Shown here: positions 8,435 through 15,958 of the stretch, piece after piece
How the letters are laid out: every line of letters starts with the position of its first letter
Position numbering within the stretch: the stretch's first letter is position 1
Origin: Sulfurimonas sp.
GTDB taxonomy: Bacteria; Campylobacterota; Campylobacteria; Campylobacterales; Sulfurimonadaceae
Reading direction: 5' to 3'
NCBI GenBank assembly: GCA_028684815.1
Contig: JAQUFE010000005.1
Coordinates: 1 to 64,000 of the forward strand
Length of the DNA stretch: 64,000 nucleotides
The notes under the pieces: model-generated
Told to the model about the DNA's origin: nothing
The model's input: the letters and a program-made list of their open reading frames with translations, nothing else
The model's database searches: none
Position numbers and translations under genes: made by a program

Positions 8435-8621
8435 CTTGTCCTCCTATTTTTGTAATTAATTCTTCTCTAATTTTTTTATTTTTTGTCAAAGTCAGCATTA
8501 CACTTTTAGTAAATTGACCAATTGTAAAACCCTCTTCTTCTGCTATTTCTTCAAGCTCATCAACTTGAGTTTGAGTTGCAAAAAAACTTATTTGAGAATG
8601 TTCCTCATCATTTTTTTGCAA
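8424..8621 (-). CDS. Small ribbon-helix-helix-like regulator
   Basis: A 65-residue acidic/basic protein. A short strand (QISFFATQTQVDELEEIAE) leads into EEGFTIGQFTKSVMLTLTKN, consistent with a ribbon-helix-helix DNA-binding fold of the CopG/Arc/accessory-relaxosome type. It overlaps the AlpA-like gene by 11 bases, implying translational coupling. The likely role is control of element genes or of transfer. Fold assignment is from pattern only. Confidence 0.5.
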   Translation of the reverse strand: MQKNDEEHSQISFFATQTQVDELEEIAEEEGFTIGQFTKSVMLTLTKNKKIREELITKIGGQDDR

Positions 8622-8662
8622 AATTTGAAACTCTTTAAAAATTGCTTGAAAATCACGATTCT

Positions 8663-8986
8663 CTAATGTTCACTTGCAACTTCGCTGAACACTGTGTAAT
8701 TTCCAATATGATAACCATTTATATCGTACGCTTGATAGGCGATTCCACCGCCTTGATGTGTAATTCTGCAACCATCTTTAAGCCCCTCAAATTTAGCAAT
8801 AGCGATTGCTATATGTTCTTCATCTGTCCAACCTTCGTAATTTGGCTCAAAATTATCACATGCATATTTGAAATATTTTTCATGAAATATTTTTGATAAT
8901 TCATCTTTTGATAATTCCTCAATAACTACAACTTCCCCGTTCACTATGTATTCTAACTCTTTGTTATTTATTTTTTTATCTATCAT
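8663..8986 (-). CDS. Unknown 107-residue element protein
   Basis: This protein is not recognised. It opens with MIDKKINNKEL, identical to the AlpA-like protein, then has an acidic helical region (EELSKDELSKIFHEKYFKY) and a Gly/Tyr-rich end. It is the first gene on the minus strand of the intergenic region that also drives the divergent regulator at 9140. It is therefore probably under the palindromic operators there. No function is proposed. Confidence 0.5.
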   Translation of the reverse strand: MIDKKINNKELEYIVNGEVVVIEELSKDELSKIFHEKYFKYACDNFEPNYEGWTDEEHIAIAIAKFEGLKDGCRITHQGGGIAYQAYDINGYHIGNYTVFSEVASEH

Positions 8987-9004
8987 TTTATTTCCTTCAC
9001 TATT

Positions 9005-9120
9005 AACTATTAATAGTTTATTTAATTATATCAGCATTATACTACTAATAGTTACTATTGTCAAGAAAACAGCTAACTATTTGATTAATTAGTATTATTT
9101 TAGATAAAATACTACTAATT
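9005..9120. promoter_or_regulatory. Divergent control region with palindromic operators
   Basis: A perfect 14-bp palindrome, AACTATTAATAGTT, occupies 9005-9018. A related half-site cluster (ACTACTAATAGTTAC) lies at 9041-9055. A near-perfect inverted repeat of two 16-bp arms (9087-9102 and 9105-9120, 15 of 16 paired) overlaps the AT-rich -10 area of the 9140 gene. The shared ACTACTAAT/AGTTA words point to one regulator binding all three sites, most simply the divergently encoded 9140 product. The repeats are seen; the binder is inferred. Confidence 0.55.
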
Positions 9121-9139
9121 ATTATTTATAAGGACGATT

Positions 9140-9715
9140 ATGAAAATTGAATTATTAATGTCTCGACTCTTTGGTTTTTCTCCACAAACATATTTTAATT
9201 GGAAAAAAGATGAAAATAAAAGACCTATAATTAAGTTATTAAGCATGTATACCAATAAAATAGAACTTGAAGAGTTCTTGGAAACTGGAAAAATAGATAA
9301 GTTTGAAAAATTAAATTTATCAGATAACTACATTAATGGTTTGTTTCAAAGATGGTTAAAGCCATATGATAGTTTAGTTTTTGAAAAAATTCTATATTTT
9401 TATTTTGATGAGTTTGCAGTTAATTTTATGAAGTTTGATGAAGAAGGTGAATTGACAGATGATAGCATTTGTTATAAATATAATAATTACAATTACGGCG
9501 GAGTACAGCCAATCGAATTATTTATATCTTTTGTTTTAGATTATCAATATAATGATGATATTAATAATATTATACTTGAATATGCAGAAGATGATTTTAT
9601 AAACATGAAAAACTACAGAACAAAACTCTTATATGCTGTATCTAATGAAATTACATTTGAAGAATTTAATTTTATACTAGAGTACAAATATAAACTTGAT
9701 ATGAAACATTACTAA
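9140..9715 (+). CDS. Probable element regulator with N-terminal HTH
   Basis: A 191-residue, strongly AT-rich gene and the only plus-strand gene of the element. Residues about 6-35 (MSRLFGFSPQTYFNWKKDENKRP) look like an XRE/CI-type helix-turn-helix. The rest is acidic and Tyr/Phe-rich with no recognised domain. It is transcribed away from the excision/regulator genes, across a control region full of palindromes, which is the usual layout for an autoregulated repressor of a mobile element. RBS AAGGA lies seven bases before ATG. The stop codon touches the AAGTGGGGTAA repeats at the element end. Confidence 0.5.
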   Translation: MKIELLMSRLFGFSPQTYFNWKKDENKRPIIKLLSMYTNKIELEEFLETGKIDKFEKLNLSDNYINGLFQRWLKPYDSLVFEKILYFYFDEFAVNFMKFDEEGELTDDSICYKYNNYNYGGVQPIELFISFVLDYQYNDDINNIILEYAEDDFINMKNYRTKLLYAVSNEITFEEFNFILEYKYKLDMKHY

Positions 9716-9737
9716 AGTGGGGTAAAAAGTGGGGTAA
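9715..9737 (+). repeat. Direct repeat AAGTGGGGTAA x2, candidate integrase arm sites
   Basis: AAGTGGGGTAA occurs at 9715-9725 and 9727-9737, a 12-bp period, about 70 bp from the tRNA 3' end. Paired short direct repeats at this distance from a tRNA-borne attachment site are typical of tyrosine-integrase arm sites. No integrase gene is in the window; it would lie beyond the left edge. The attachment role is inferred. Confidence 0.45.
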
Positions 9738-9807
9738 GCTATTTTAGGCTTATTCTGTTTTGTGTTAATAAAGTGTTTGAAAGTGCCTAGTTTAGGCGGT
9801 GTGTAGG

Positions 9808-9884
9808 TGGTGGGTCCTATGTGACTCGAACACATGACCACTCCGTTATGAGCGGAGGGCTCTAACCAACTGAGCTAAAGACCC
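9808..9884 (-). tRNA. tRNA with CAU anticodon (elongator Met or Ile2)
   Basis: The minus strand gives a complete cloverleaf. The acceptor arm is GGGTCTT/AGGACCC with one G-T pair. The D arm is TAGCTCAGTTGGTTAGAGC. The anticodon stem CTCCG/CGGAG holds loop CTCATAA, and the T loop is TTCGAGT. CCA is encoded at 9808-9810. The CAU anticodon fits elongator methionine or the TilS-modified isoleucine tRNA; this cannot be decided by eye. The 3' end faces the conjugative element, so the gene is the likely integration target. A minus-strand TATAAT lies at 9918-9923. Confidence 0.93.
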
Positions 9885-9917
9885 ACCTGTAGTACAAAGC
9901 TTTACTTTGTAGGGCGA

Positions 9918-9923
9918 AATTAT
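9918..9923 (-). promoter_or_regulatory. -10 box of the tRNA gene
   Basis: TATAAT on the minus strand lies 34 bases before the first tRNA base, which fits a transcript starting about 27 bases upstream of the mature 5' end. No good -35 is visible, as is usual in Campylobacterota. Confidence 0.5.
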
Positions 9924-10108
9924 AGTCAATTTATCCTTATATTATTCTTTTACTCTGTTTTATCTTTTATTTTAATCTCTACTGCATCTAGAAGTGGTAG
10001 ATATATAGGGTTTAGCGCCGTTGTTTATGTTATGAAAAAATTAACAGAAATGGTAGTACTTGGGAGTCTCTAGCCTATTTTATGCAAAAAAAAGTAGTGT
10101 TAGCAGTT

Positions 10109-10387
10109 TTAAAAAAGTGTATCCAATATCTGATTTTTATATCTGATGGACTCAACTGAAGCGTTGATAAGTTTGTTTTCTTCTATAAGCGTGTCATACT
10201 CGCCTTTTAGTTTTGAGATATCTCTACTTTTGAAGTATATGCGTTGTTGTATGTAGATTTTAGGAAAGAGTGCTAAAGATATAAAACTCATAATCAAAAG
10301 CATAAAAACAAGGTACTTAAAATCAAGTCTCTTCTTTTCATTTAAAAGCTCATCAATTTCGCTTAATAGTTCATCTCTATCTTTCAT
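10109..10387 (-). CDS. ftsL: FtsL-like cell-division protein
   Basis: A 92-residue bitopic protein with a cytoplasmic N-terminus of ~25 residues and a membrane segment (YLVFMLLIMSFISLALFP) near residues 25-42. A periplasmic leucine-heptad coiled coil (ISKLKGEYDTLIEENKL) follows. Its start overlaps the end of rsmH by 11 bases, the position of ftsL in dcw clusters. FtsL bridges FtsQ/FtsB and FtsW-FtsI at the septum. Sequence conservation in this family is poor, so the call rests on topology and the rsmH neighbour. Confidence 0.7.
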   Translation of the reverse strand: MKDRDELLSEIDELLNEKKRLDFKYLVFMLLIMSFISLALFPKIYIQQRIYFKSRDISKLKGEYDTLIEENKLINASVESIRYKNQILDTLF

Positions 10388-11300
10388 AGTGAAAAACTCT
10401 CATCTTAGCACTTCTGCTTCTAGGATTTGTTTTTAGCTCATCTTCACATGCCGTTATGGGTTTTTTAGTGAGTGCTTTACCTAAAGAGTTATCTCTTGAG
10501 CAAGTGCATCTAAAGGCATCATCTGGACAGATACAGTTTTTCGACCACTTTGAGTATGTTTGTTTTACTATTCTGTCTTCAAGTGAGTGAAAAGATATGA
10601 TGGCGATGATGGCATCATCAAAGTTTGCGTCTTCTATACTTTTTAAAAGTGATTTTAACTCACCTAGCTCATCATTTACCTCTATGCGAATAGCCTGCAT
10701 CAAAAGTGTAGCTGGGTGGATTTTTTTGCCATGAGGAAGGAGGTGTTTGGTTGCATCGCTTAGCTCTTTTGCAGATAAAAAAGGTCTAGATGCGACTATA
10801 GCAGAAACAAGTTTTTTATAATTTCTAAGCTCGCCATACTCTAATAAAATCCTCTCTAACTCCTCTTTTGAGTACTCATTTACAACCTCTTTAGCACTAA
10901 GTGGTGCGCTCTTGTCCATTCTCATATCTAAAGTATCGCTCTCATATGAGAAGCCTCTATCTTTTTGGTCAAGTTGTAAAGAAGAAACGCCAATATCGGC
11001 TAAGATTCCTCTGATATTTTTAGCGCCATATTCTGAAATTATCTCATCTATCATGCTTGAGAAACGACCTTTTTTTATGACTACTCTATCTGCATATTTT
11101 TCTAGTTTTTTAGTTGAGAAGTCTATAGCAGTTTGGTCTTGGTCTATGGCTATGAGTTTTATATTTGGATTTGCTTCTAAAAGCATGGAGGAGTGTCCGC
11201 CATATCCCATAGTGCAGTCGATGATAATCCCCTCTTTTATATCTTTAAACGAGTCGATTACCTCTTTGTATAGTACGGGAATATGTGGGATATCTTGCAA
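10377..11300 (-). CDS. rsmH: 16S rRNA (cytosine1402-N4)-methyltransferase RsmH
   Basis: 307 residues, normal family length. The SAM-binding motif CTMGYGGHSS lies near residues 29-38 and the acidic IDQDQTAI near 52-59. The family signatures ADIGVSSLQLD, GFSYESDTLDMRMD and the C-terminal PRSRSAKMRVFHYER are all present. The enzyme methylates C1402 of 16S rRNA in the P site. The best start is TTG at 11298-11300, with AAAGG about eight bases upstream, giving MQDIPHIPVLYKEV. It is transcribed with ftsL. Confidence 0.95.
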   Translation of the reverse strand: MQDIPHIPVLYKEVIDSFKDIKEGIIIDCTMGYGGHSSMLLEANPNIKLIAIDQDQTAIDFSTKKLEKYADRVVIKKGRFSSMIDEIISEYGAKNIRGILADIGVSSLQLDQKDRGFSYESDTLDMRMDKSAPLSAKEVVNEYSKEELERILLEYGELRNYKKLVSAIVASRPFLSAKELSDATKHLLPHGKKIHPATLLMQAIRIEVNDELGELKSLLKSIEDANFDDAIIAIISFHSLEDRIVKQTYSKWSKNCICPDDAFRCTCSRDNSLGKALTKKPITACEDELKTNPRSRSAKMRVFHYER

Positions 11301-11326
11301 AAAAAGCCTTTAGTAAAATTAAAGCA

Positions 11327-11332
11327 ATTATA
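11327..11332 (-). promoter_or_regulatory. -10 box for rsmH-ftsL
   Basis: TATAAT on the minus strand lies 27 bases before the TTG start of rsmH, inside an AT-rich run with periodic T tracts, as is typical of Campylobacterota sigma-70 promoters. Confidence 0.5.
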
Positions 11333-11398
11333 CTTAAAATTTGTAAATTTTAATTTCATTAAGAAATCTACTTCAATAAAAAAGGTTTTAAATGATTT

Positions 11399-11701
11399 TT
11401 AAGCCCCTAAAGCCTTTTTAACATTTTCATCAGCCATTGTAATATTCCACGCTGGTTCCCAAACGACTTCTACATCAACACTTTTTATATTTGCCATCTT
11501 CTCAACTGACTCTTTTACCCATTGAACTATCATTTGGTGCATAGGACAGGCTTTTGTTGAGAGAGTCATAGTAACCTTAACATTACCCTCATCATCGCTT
11601 GAAGCATCGTAAATAAGCCCCATCTCCACAAGATTAAATCCAACTTCTGGATCTATAACAGTTGATATCGCTAAAAATAACTCTTCTTTTGAATACATCA
11701 T
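11399..11701 (-). CDS. MIP18-family (DUF59) Fe-S cluster assembly factor
   Basis: A 100-residue single-domain protein. The N-terminus has AISTVIDPEVGFNLVEMGLIYD, the hallmark of the SufT/PaaD/MIP18 group. A cysteine in STKACPMHQM (about residue 51) and the late WEPAWNITMA motif are also typical. Proteins of this family help mature iron-sulphur proteins. The gene stands alone between rsmH and a repeat-filled gap, with its own start region. Family is secure; the exact client proteins are unknown. Confidence 0.85.
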   Translation of the reverse strand: MMYSKEELFLAISTVIDPEVGFNLVEMGLIYDASSDDEGNVKVTMTLSTKACPMHQMIVQWVKESVEKMANIKSVDVEVVWEPAWNITMADENVKKALGA

Positions 11702-11897
11702 AATTTTTTATTCCTTAATTTTATTTCATAAAATGAAGGAAACCCTTCATCTGTTTTATCACGCCAAAGGAACAAGTCCCTTTGGCTACGCTAACGCTTG
11801 GTTTTCTCACAGAGAGTCTTACGACAGCTTCGGCAGAAAGCCCTCGGCACTAGTGCCTCTTCTATCGTTGCTCAGCTCGGAACCACAAACATGTTTT

Positions 11898-12169
11898 CTG
11901 ACTCCCACGCTCTGCGTGGGAGTCTATATATATAACACCCAAGAATATATATGAATTCCTACGCGGAGCATTGGAACTAGAAAACTTCCAAAAAACACAT
12001 CTACTTTTCGCAAGCGAAGTTTTAACCTCGTTTCTGGCTCCCACGCTCTGCGTGGGAGTCTATATATATAACACCCAAGAATATATATGAATTCCTACGC
12101 GGAGCGTTGGAACTAGAAAACTTACAAAAAGCACATCTACTTTTCACAAGCGAGATTTTAACCTCGCGT
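11898..12169. repeat. Tandem 136-bp repeat with two hairpins per unit
   Basis: Two near-identical units (11898-12033 and 12034-12169) make up most of the gap. Each has a GGCTCCCACGC/GCGTGGGAGTC-type hairpin, a TATATA-rich middle, a second TTCC-ACGC-GGA-GCGT-GGAA-type hairpin and a CTTTTCGCAAGCGAAG tail. The same hairpin pair recurs at 16723-17211, so this is an interspersed palindromic family. The array stops two bases before the stop codon of the next gene. The 11733-11897 part holds shorter CCTTTGG/TTCGGC palindromic fragments and no gene. Confidence 0.85.
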
Positions 12170-12171
12170 CA

Positions 12172-13407
12172 CTATCTATAATTAATCATAAAAAGTACGT
12201 TTCTAAAAAGTGCTAATGCACCTACAACTAAAAATGATGCGCCTGCTTTTATCATTGTGTCGTTTTGCATAAGTATTGCAAGTGCTATGATACTCACGCC
12301 TATAGCGCCAAAAATGAACTGTGCGTGTGAGCTTTTCTTTGGTACCATGTCTGCGAGCATTGGAACTTTTTGTTTTCCTACTAATGGCGAAAATCTCTCA
12401 AACCAGACAAGAAATGGAATGATTTTATACATATGTCCAACTATCACAAAGCCAAAAAAGCCAAAAAACATCAGCCAACCACTAGCTAGTAGTAGAGGTT
12501 CATAAGCTAAAAAGAGAGAAAGTACTCCCAAAACTAGGGCAACTAACATTGAGATATATCCATAAAAAAGTGACATTACATAGATATCTATCTCTTTTCT
12601 AGCCCTTGTTTTAAAGATGCTGTATGTCATATAAAAGTAGATAATCATAGATGCTACCGCAAATATATAAGCAATATACTCTATAAAAAGATACTCAACA
12701 AATGAAGATATCACAACCAAAACTACAGATAGACTCATTGTCGCTATGGATATCTCAAGCGGTCTCATAGAAAAGCCATGAGACAAGCCAAACATCGGAA
12801 GTAAAACTACTGAGAGCCCCATTAAAGTCACTATAATATAGCCACCTATAACTAAATATACATGACTACGAAGTAGTGAGATGATATCAACTTCGATAAC
12901 CCCAGCATATCCAAGCGCCATAACTAGCCCAAAGATGATGCCAAAAAACAAAAAAGTATTTGAGATGAGAACACTACTTATAACTAGACTAAACTTTTTT
13001 ACTTTCTTTATAGTTGAAAATATCTCCATAACAAATATCATCATAGAGATTAGAACTACAGTCCCACCATAGGGTAAAAGGGCTGGATATTCTAAAAATC
13101 CAACTGCCATCAAAAGAGTGCCGATGCCAAGAAGCGGCCAGATTGCATAAAAAAGTTCAACTGCCGAGTGCCCAACTTCAAGTACAACAGGAACTAACTG
13201 TGCCATAGCTCCAAATATAACCATCATCACAAAACCTAGCAAAAATAGATGCACTAGACTCAAGACTTTTGTATCTTGTACAAAAAGATTGTCAGCTGTA
13301 AAAGAGAAGATATATATAGATGCTAAGAGATAGAAGACACCTCCGAGTATAAAAAACGGAGAGATTAGTTTAAAAGGAGGTGCAAAATCTTGTGAGATGG
13401 AAAACAT
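12172..13407 (-). CDS. Multi-pass haem-copper oxidase/NnrS-like membrane protein
   Basis: 411 residues, with about 12 hydrophobic segments covering nearly the whole length. Conserved-looking histidines sit in membrane contexts: H53 in SLVHLFLLGF, H79 in EVGHSA, one in LRSHVYLVIGG, one in GLSHGFSMRP and one in VGHMYKIIPF. The pattern H-LFLLGF-x8-GAMAQLVPV is that of short CcoN/NorB/NnrS-like proteins of the haem-copper oxidase fold. The neighbouring DUF2249/TusA-like gene is a frequent companion of such proteins in respiratory nitrogen-oxide or sulphur metabolism. Substrate and cofactor are not determined. Confidence 0.55.
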   Translation of the reverse strand: MFSISQDFAPPFKLISPFFILGGVFYLLASIYIFSFTADNLFVQDTKVLSLVHLFLLGFVMMVIFGAMAQLVPVVLEVGHSAVELFYAIWPLLGIGTLLMAVGFLEYPALLPYGGTVVLISMMIFVMEIFSTIKKVKKFSLVISSVLISNTFLFFGIIFGLVMALGYAGVIEVDIISLLRSHVYLVIGGYIIVTLMGLSVVLLPMFGLSHGFSMRPLEISIATMSLSVVLVVISSFVEYLFIEYIAYIFAVASMIIYFYMTYSIFKTRARKEIDIYVMSLFYGYISMLVALVLGVLSLFLAYEPLLLASGWLMFFGFFGFVIVGHMYKIIPFLVWFERFSPLVGKQKVPMLADMVPKKSSHAQFIFGAIGVSIIALAILMQNDTMIKAGASFLVVGALALFRNVLFMINYR

Positions 13408-13411
13408 TATC

Positions 13412-13753
13412 TTAGTGACAAGCTGTCTGCGTTAGATCAGAGTCAACTCCTGCATCTACACTTGTAAATGTAACTTTAACTAAGCCACCCTCTACATCTT
13501 CAACACAATGAGCTATGTCAGATTCAAGCTTACCAAAGAGTCCGCCTGGTGCTTTGTGATTTATCATCACAAGAACATTTTTGTTGTTTTTGATAAGTCT
13601 TAATCCACTCATCGCATTTACCATAGGGTCTGGTGGCCCACACTTAGATGTGTCAAAGTAGTAAGTACTTATGCCATCTTTTACTAATTCAAAAAAGTCA
13701 ACAGTAGCACCCGCTACTTCAATCTTCTTCGCTTCGTTTGGTATTAATGTCAT
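13412..13753 (-). CDS. TusA/DUF2249-like small protein
   Basis: A 113-residue protein. The central CGPPDPMVNAMSGLRLI segment (about residues 38-54) matches the Cys-Pro helix start of SirA/TusA-fold proteins, which carry sulphur on that cysteine or, in DUF2249, sit near haem-copper and NO-related proteins. The C-terminus ends in two further Cys-containing segments (HCVEDVE and TACH). It lies four bases upstream of the multi-pass membrane protein and is probably cotranscribed. Whether it carries sulphur or a redox signal is unknown. Confidence 0.55.
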   Translation of the reverse strand: MTLIPNEAKKIEVAGATVDFFELVKDGISTYYFDTSKCGPPDPMVNAMSGLRLIKNNKNVLVMINHKAPGGLFGKLESDIAHCVEDVEGGLVKVTFTSVDAGVDSDLTQTACH

Positions 13754-13838
13754 ATCAATCCTTTATTTAATAATTTAAGTTTATTGTAATAAAGATTTAT
13801 GCATATGACGTTGATATGTATCAACTTGCGCTATATAT

Positions 13839-15071
13839 CTACCTTGTTTGTCCACTTCCGTAGATTTTAAACTTATAAGTTGTAAGTCCTTCGATTCCCA
13901 TAGGCCCACGAGCATGAAGTTTGTTTGTACTGATGCCAACTTCAGCACCAAAACCAAAAGATCCACCATCTGTAAAACGAGTAGATGCATTTACATAAAC
14001 AACTGCTGAATCAATAGCATTTAAAAACTTCTCTGCTGTTGTAATATTTTCACTGATGATAGATTCTGAGTGACCTGAACCAAATCTGATGATATGCTCT
14101 ATCGCTCCATCAACACCATCAACTACTTTTATATTTAAGATGTTTGCTAGGTACTCAGTATCAAAATCTTCCTCAGTAGCCTCTTTAACATCGATAATAG
14201 CTCTAGTTCTTGAGCAACCCTTTAACTCTGTATGAGCTTTATCAAACTCTGCTTTTATCTTTGGTAGTGCCATCTCTGCAATTTTCTCATCAACTAAAAG
14301 CGTCTCTAGTGCATTACAAACACCTGGTCTTTGAGTCTTTGCATTTATCGCTATTGCGATTGCATTGTCAAGCTTTGCATCTTTGTCTATATATGTATGA
14401 CACTGCCCTTTATCGTGCTTTACAACACTTACAGTTGCATTTTCACTCACATACTTGATAAGCCCTGCTCCACCACGAGGGATGATAAGATCTACATATT
14501 TATCCATCTTTATAAGTTTAGCAACGCCCTCTCTTGAGGAATCTTCTAAGAGCGAAACAAGAGCTGTTGGAAGGTCATTTTTTGCCAGCACACTTTGAAG
14601 AGCTTTTGCTATGGCTTTGTTTGAGTGCTCGGCTTCTTTTCCGCCTTTTAGCACGCAAACATTTGAGCTTTTAAAGCAAAGTGCTGCAGTATCACTTGTT
14701 ACATTTGGACGAGACTCATAGATGATGCCAATCACACCGATGGGGATAGTTACCTTCTCAATCTTTAAGCCCTCTTCCGTAATCCAACCATCAAGCACAC
14801 GACCAACTGGCTCTTTTAGTGCTGCTATCTCTTCTATAGCTACAGCCATAGCTTCAACTCTACTATCATCAAGTAAAAGTCTGTCTTTAAGCGCAGTTGA
14901 GAGATTGTTTTTTTCTGCATCTACCATGTCAAGTGCATTAGCTTTTACTATCTCTTTTGTTTGAGCTCTAAGCTCGTTTGCCATTTCTCGAAGTATTGAG
15001 TTTTTTTTGCTACCGCTGATTGTAGATAAAACCCTACTACCATCTTTTGCTTTTTTTAAAAAATTTTCCAT
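13839..15071 (-). CDS. proA: Gamma-glutamyl phosphate reductase
   Basis: 410 residues, full length. It shows the aldehyde-dehydrogenase-like fold of ProA: the SRPNVTSDTAALCFKS cofactor region, the HTYIDKDAKLDNAI segment and the catalytic cysteine in RPGVCNALETLLVDE. The C-terminal GFGAEVGISTNKLHARGPMG signature is clear. ProA reduces gamma-glutamyl phosphate to glutamate semialdehyde, the second step to proline. It follows proB by 17 bases, forming a proBA operon divergent from proC. Confidence 0.96.
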   Translation of the reverse strand: MENFLKKAKDGSRVLSTISGSKKNSILREMANELRAQTKEIVKANALDMVDAEKNNLSTALKDRLLLDDSRVEAMAVAIEEIAALKEPVGRVLDGWITEEGLKIEKVTIPIGVIGIIYESRPNVTSDTAALCFKSSNVCVLKGGKEAEHSNKAIAKALQSVLAKNDLPTALVSLLEDSSREGVAKLIKMDKYVDLIIPRGGAGLIKYVSENATVSVVKHDKGQCHTYIDKDAKLDNAIAIAINAKTQRPGVCNALETLLVDEKIAEMALPKIKAEFDKAHTELKGCSRTRAIIDVKEATEEDFDTEYLANILNIKVVDGVDGAIEHIIRFGSGHSESIISENITTAEKFLNAIDSAVVYVNASTRFTDGGSFGFGAEVGISTNKLHARGPMGIEGLTTYKFKIYGSGQTR

Positions 15072-15088
15072 TTCTTAATCCTTTGAGT

Positions 15089-15883
15089 TTATTTTTTTAC
15101 TTTTATCTCTCTTTTTGTCTCTGCTTTTGGAGTAAAAAGTGTACCTAATGTATGATTATCATGCAGCAAAAACTGCTCTGCTGAAGTGAGGTCAAAACCA
15201 TTTGTTAAAAACATTTTTCTCCCATTTTTTAGCATAAAATCTGCAGCTTTTAGTTTTGTCACTATTCCACCTGTTGCAAAAGGGTCATTTGGACTTGCTT
15301 CCTCACTTAGAGAACCCTCTGGCAACTCATTTAACACCTTATATATTTTAGCATCACTATTTTCTTGTGGATTTTTGTCAAAATAACCATCTATATCACT
15401 CAAAATAACTAGCATATCAGCTTTTACCGCGTGTGCAACATTTGCTGAGAGTTGGTCGTTATCTCCAAAGAGTTGTTCAGGAGTTGATGTTATGTCATTT
15501 TCATTTATGATTGGTAATATATTATGTGATAGATGTGCATCTATAATATCTTGAAACATTTTTGTTCTTTTTCTTGAATCGAAATCATCTTCAGTTAGAA
15601 GTATTTGAGCTGTATCAATGTTGTAAATATCAAACTTTTTCTTGTAACTCGCCATAAGTATTGGCTGGCCAGCAGATGCTATGGCCTTTTTGCCAATCTG
15701 CTTCTTCGTATCTAGTTTCAATGCTGAGTATCCAGCCGCAACCGCACCCGAAGTTACCAGTAAAACATCATACTTTGCTCTTAGCTTTGCTATGAGTGTT
15801 ACAAGATTCAATATTCTTTCTTTTGCTATCTCGTTGTTGTGCGTAAGTACCGCACTTCCTACTTTTAATACTAACCTGTTCAT
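15089..15883 (-). CDS. proB: Glutamate 5-kinase, short form without PUA domain
   Basis: 264 residues containing only the amino-acid-kinase domain. Seen are VLKVGSAVLTHN at the start, TSGAVAAGY near residue 45, NENDITSTPEQLFGDNDQLSA and the ATP-site FATGGIVTKLKAA. E. coli ProB is ~367 residues because of a C-terminal PUA domain; its absence is normal in many Campylobacterota. The enzyme makes gamma-glutamyl phosphate for ProA. A 75-bp gap separates it from divergent proC and must hold both promoters. Confidence 0.95.
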   Translation of the reverse strand: MNRLVLKVGSAVLTHNNEIAKERILNLVTLIAKLRAKYDVLLVTSGAVAAGYSALKLDTKKQIGKKAIASAGQPILMASYKKKFDIYNIDTAQILLTEDDFDSRKRTKMFQDIIDAHLSHNILPIINENDITSTPEQLFGDNDQLSANVAHAVKADMLVILSDIDGYFDKNPQENSDAKIYKVLNELPEGSLSEEASPNDPFATGGIVTKLKAADFMLKNGRKMFLTNGFDLTSAEQFLLHDNHTLGTLFTPKAETKREIKVKK

Positions 15884-15958
15884 TTATCGCCTTTTTAAAC
15901 CATGCTTTTTGCATAATTTATGTATGTTATACTAGCATAAAAACTTTAAGGGACTATT

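Noticed and set aside
9808-9884. Naming the tRNA as methionine
   Set aside because: The CAU anticodon in a CTCATAA loop also fits isoleucine-2 tRNA; identity elements could not be judged reliably by eye.
11733-12044. Short frames on both strands between the MIP18-type and NnrS-like genes
   Set aside because: They lie in palindromic repeats and lack ribosome-binding sites or protein-like composition.
13781-13990. Short frame overlapping the proA end
   Set aside because: Out-of-frame shadow of the conserved ProA C-terminus with no start signal.
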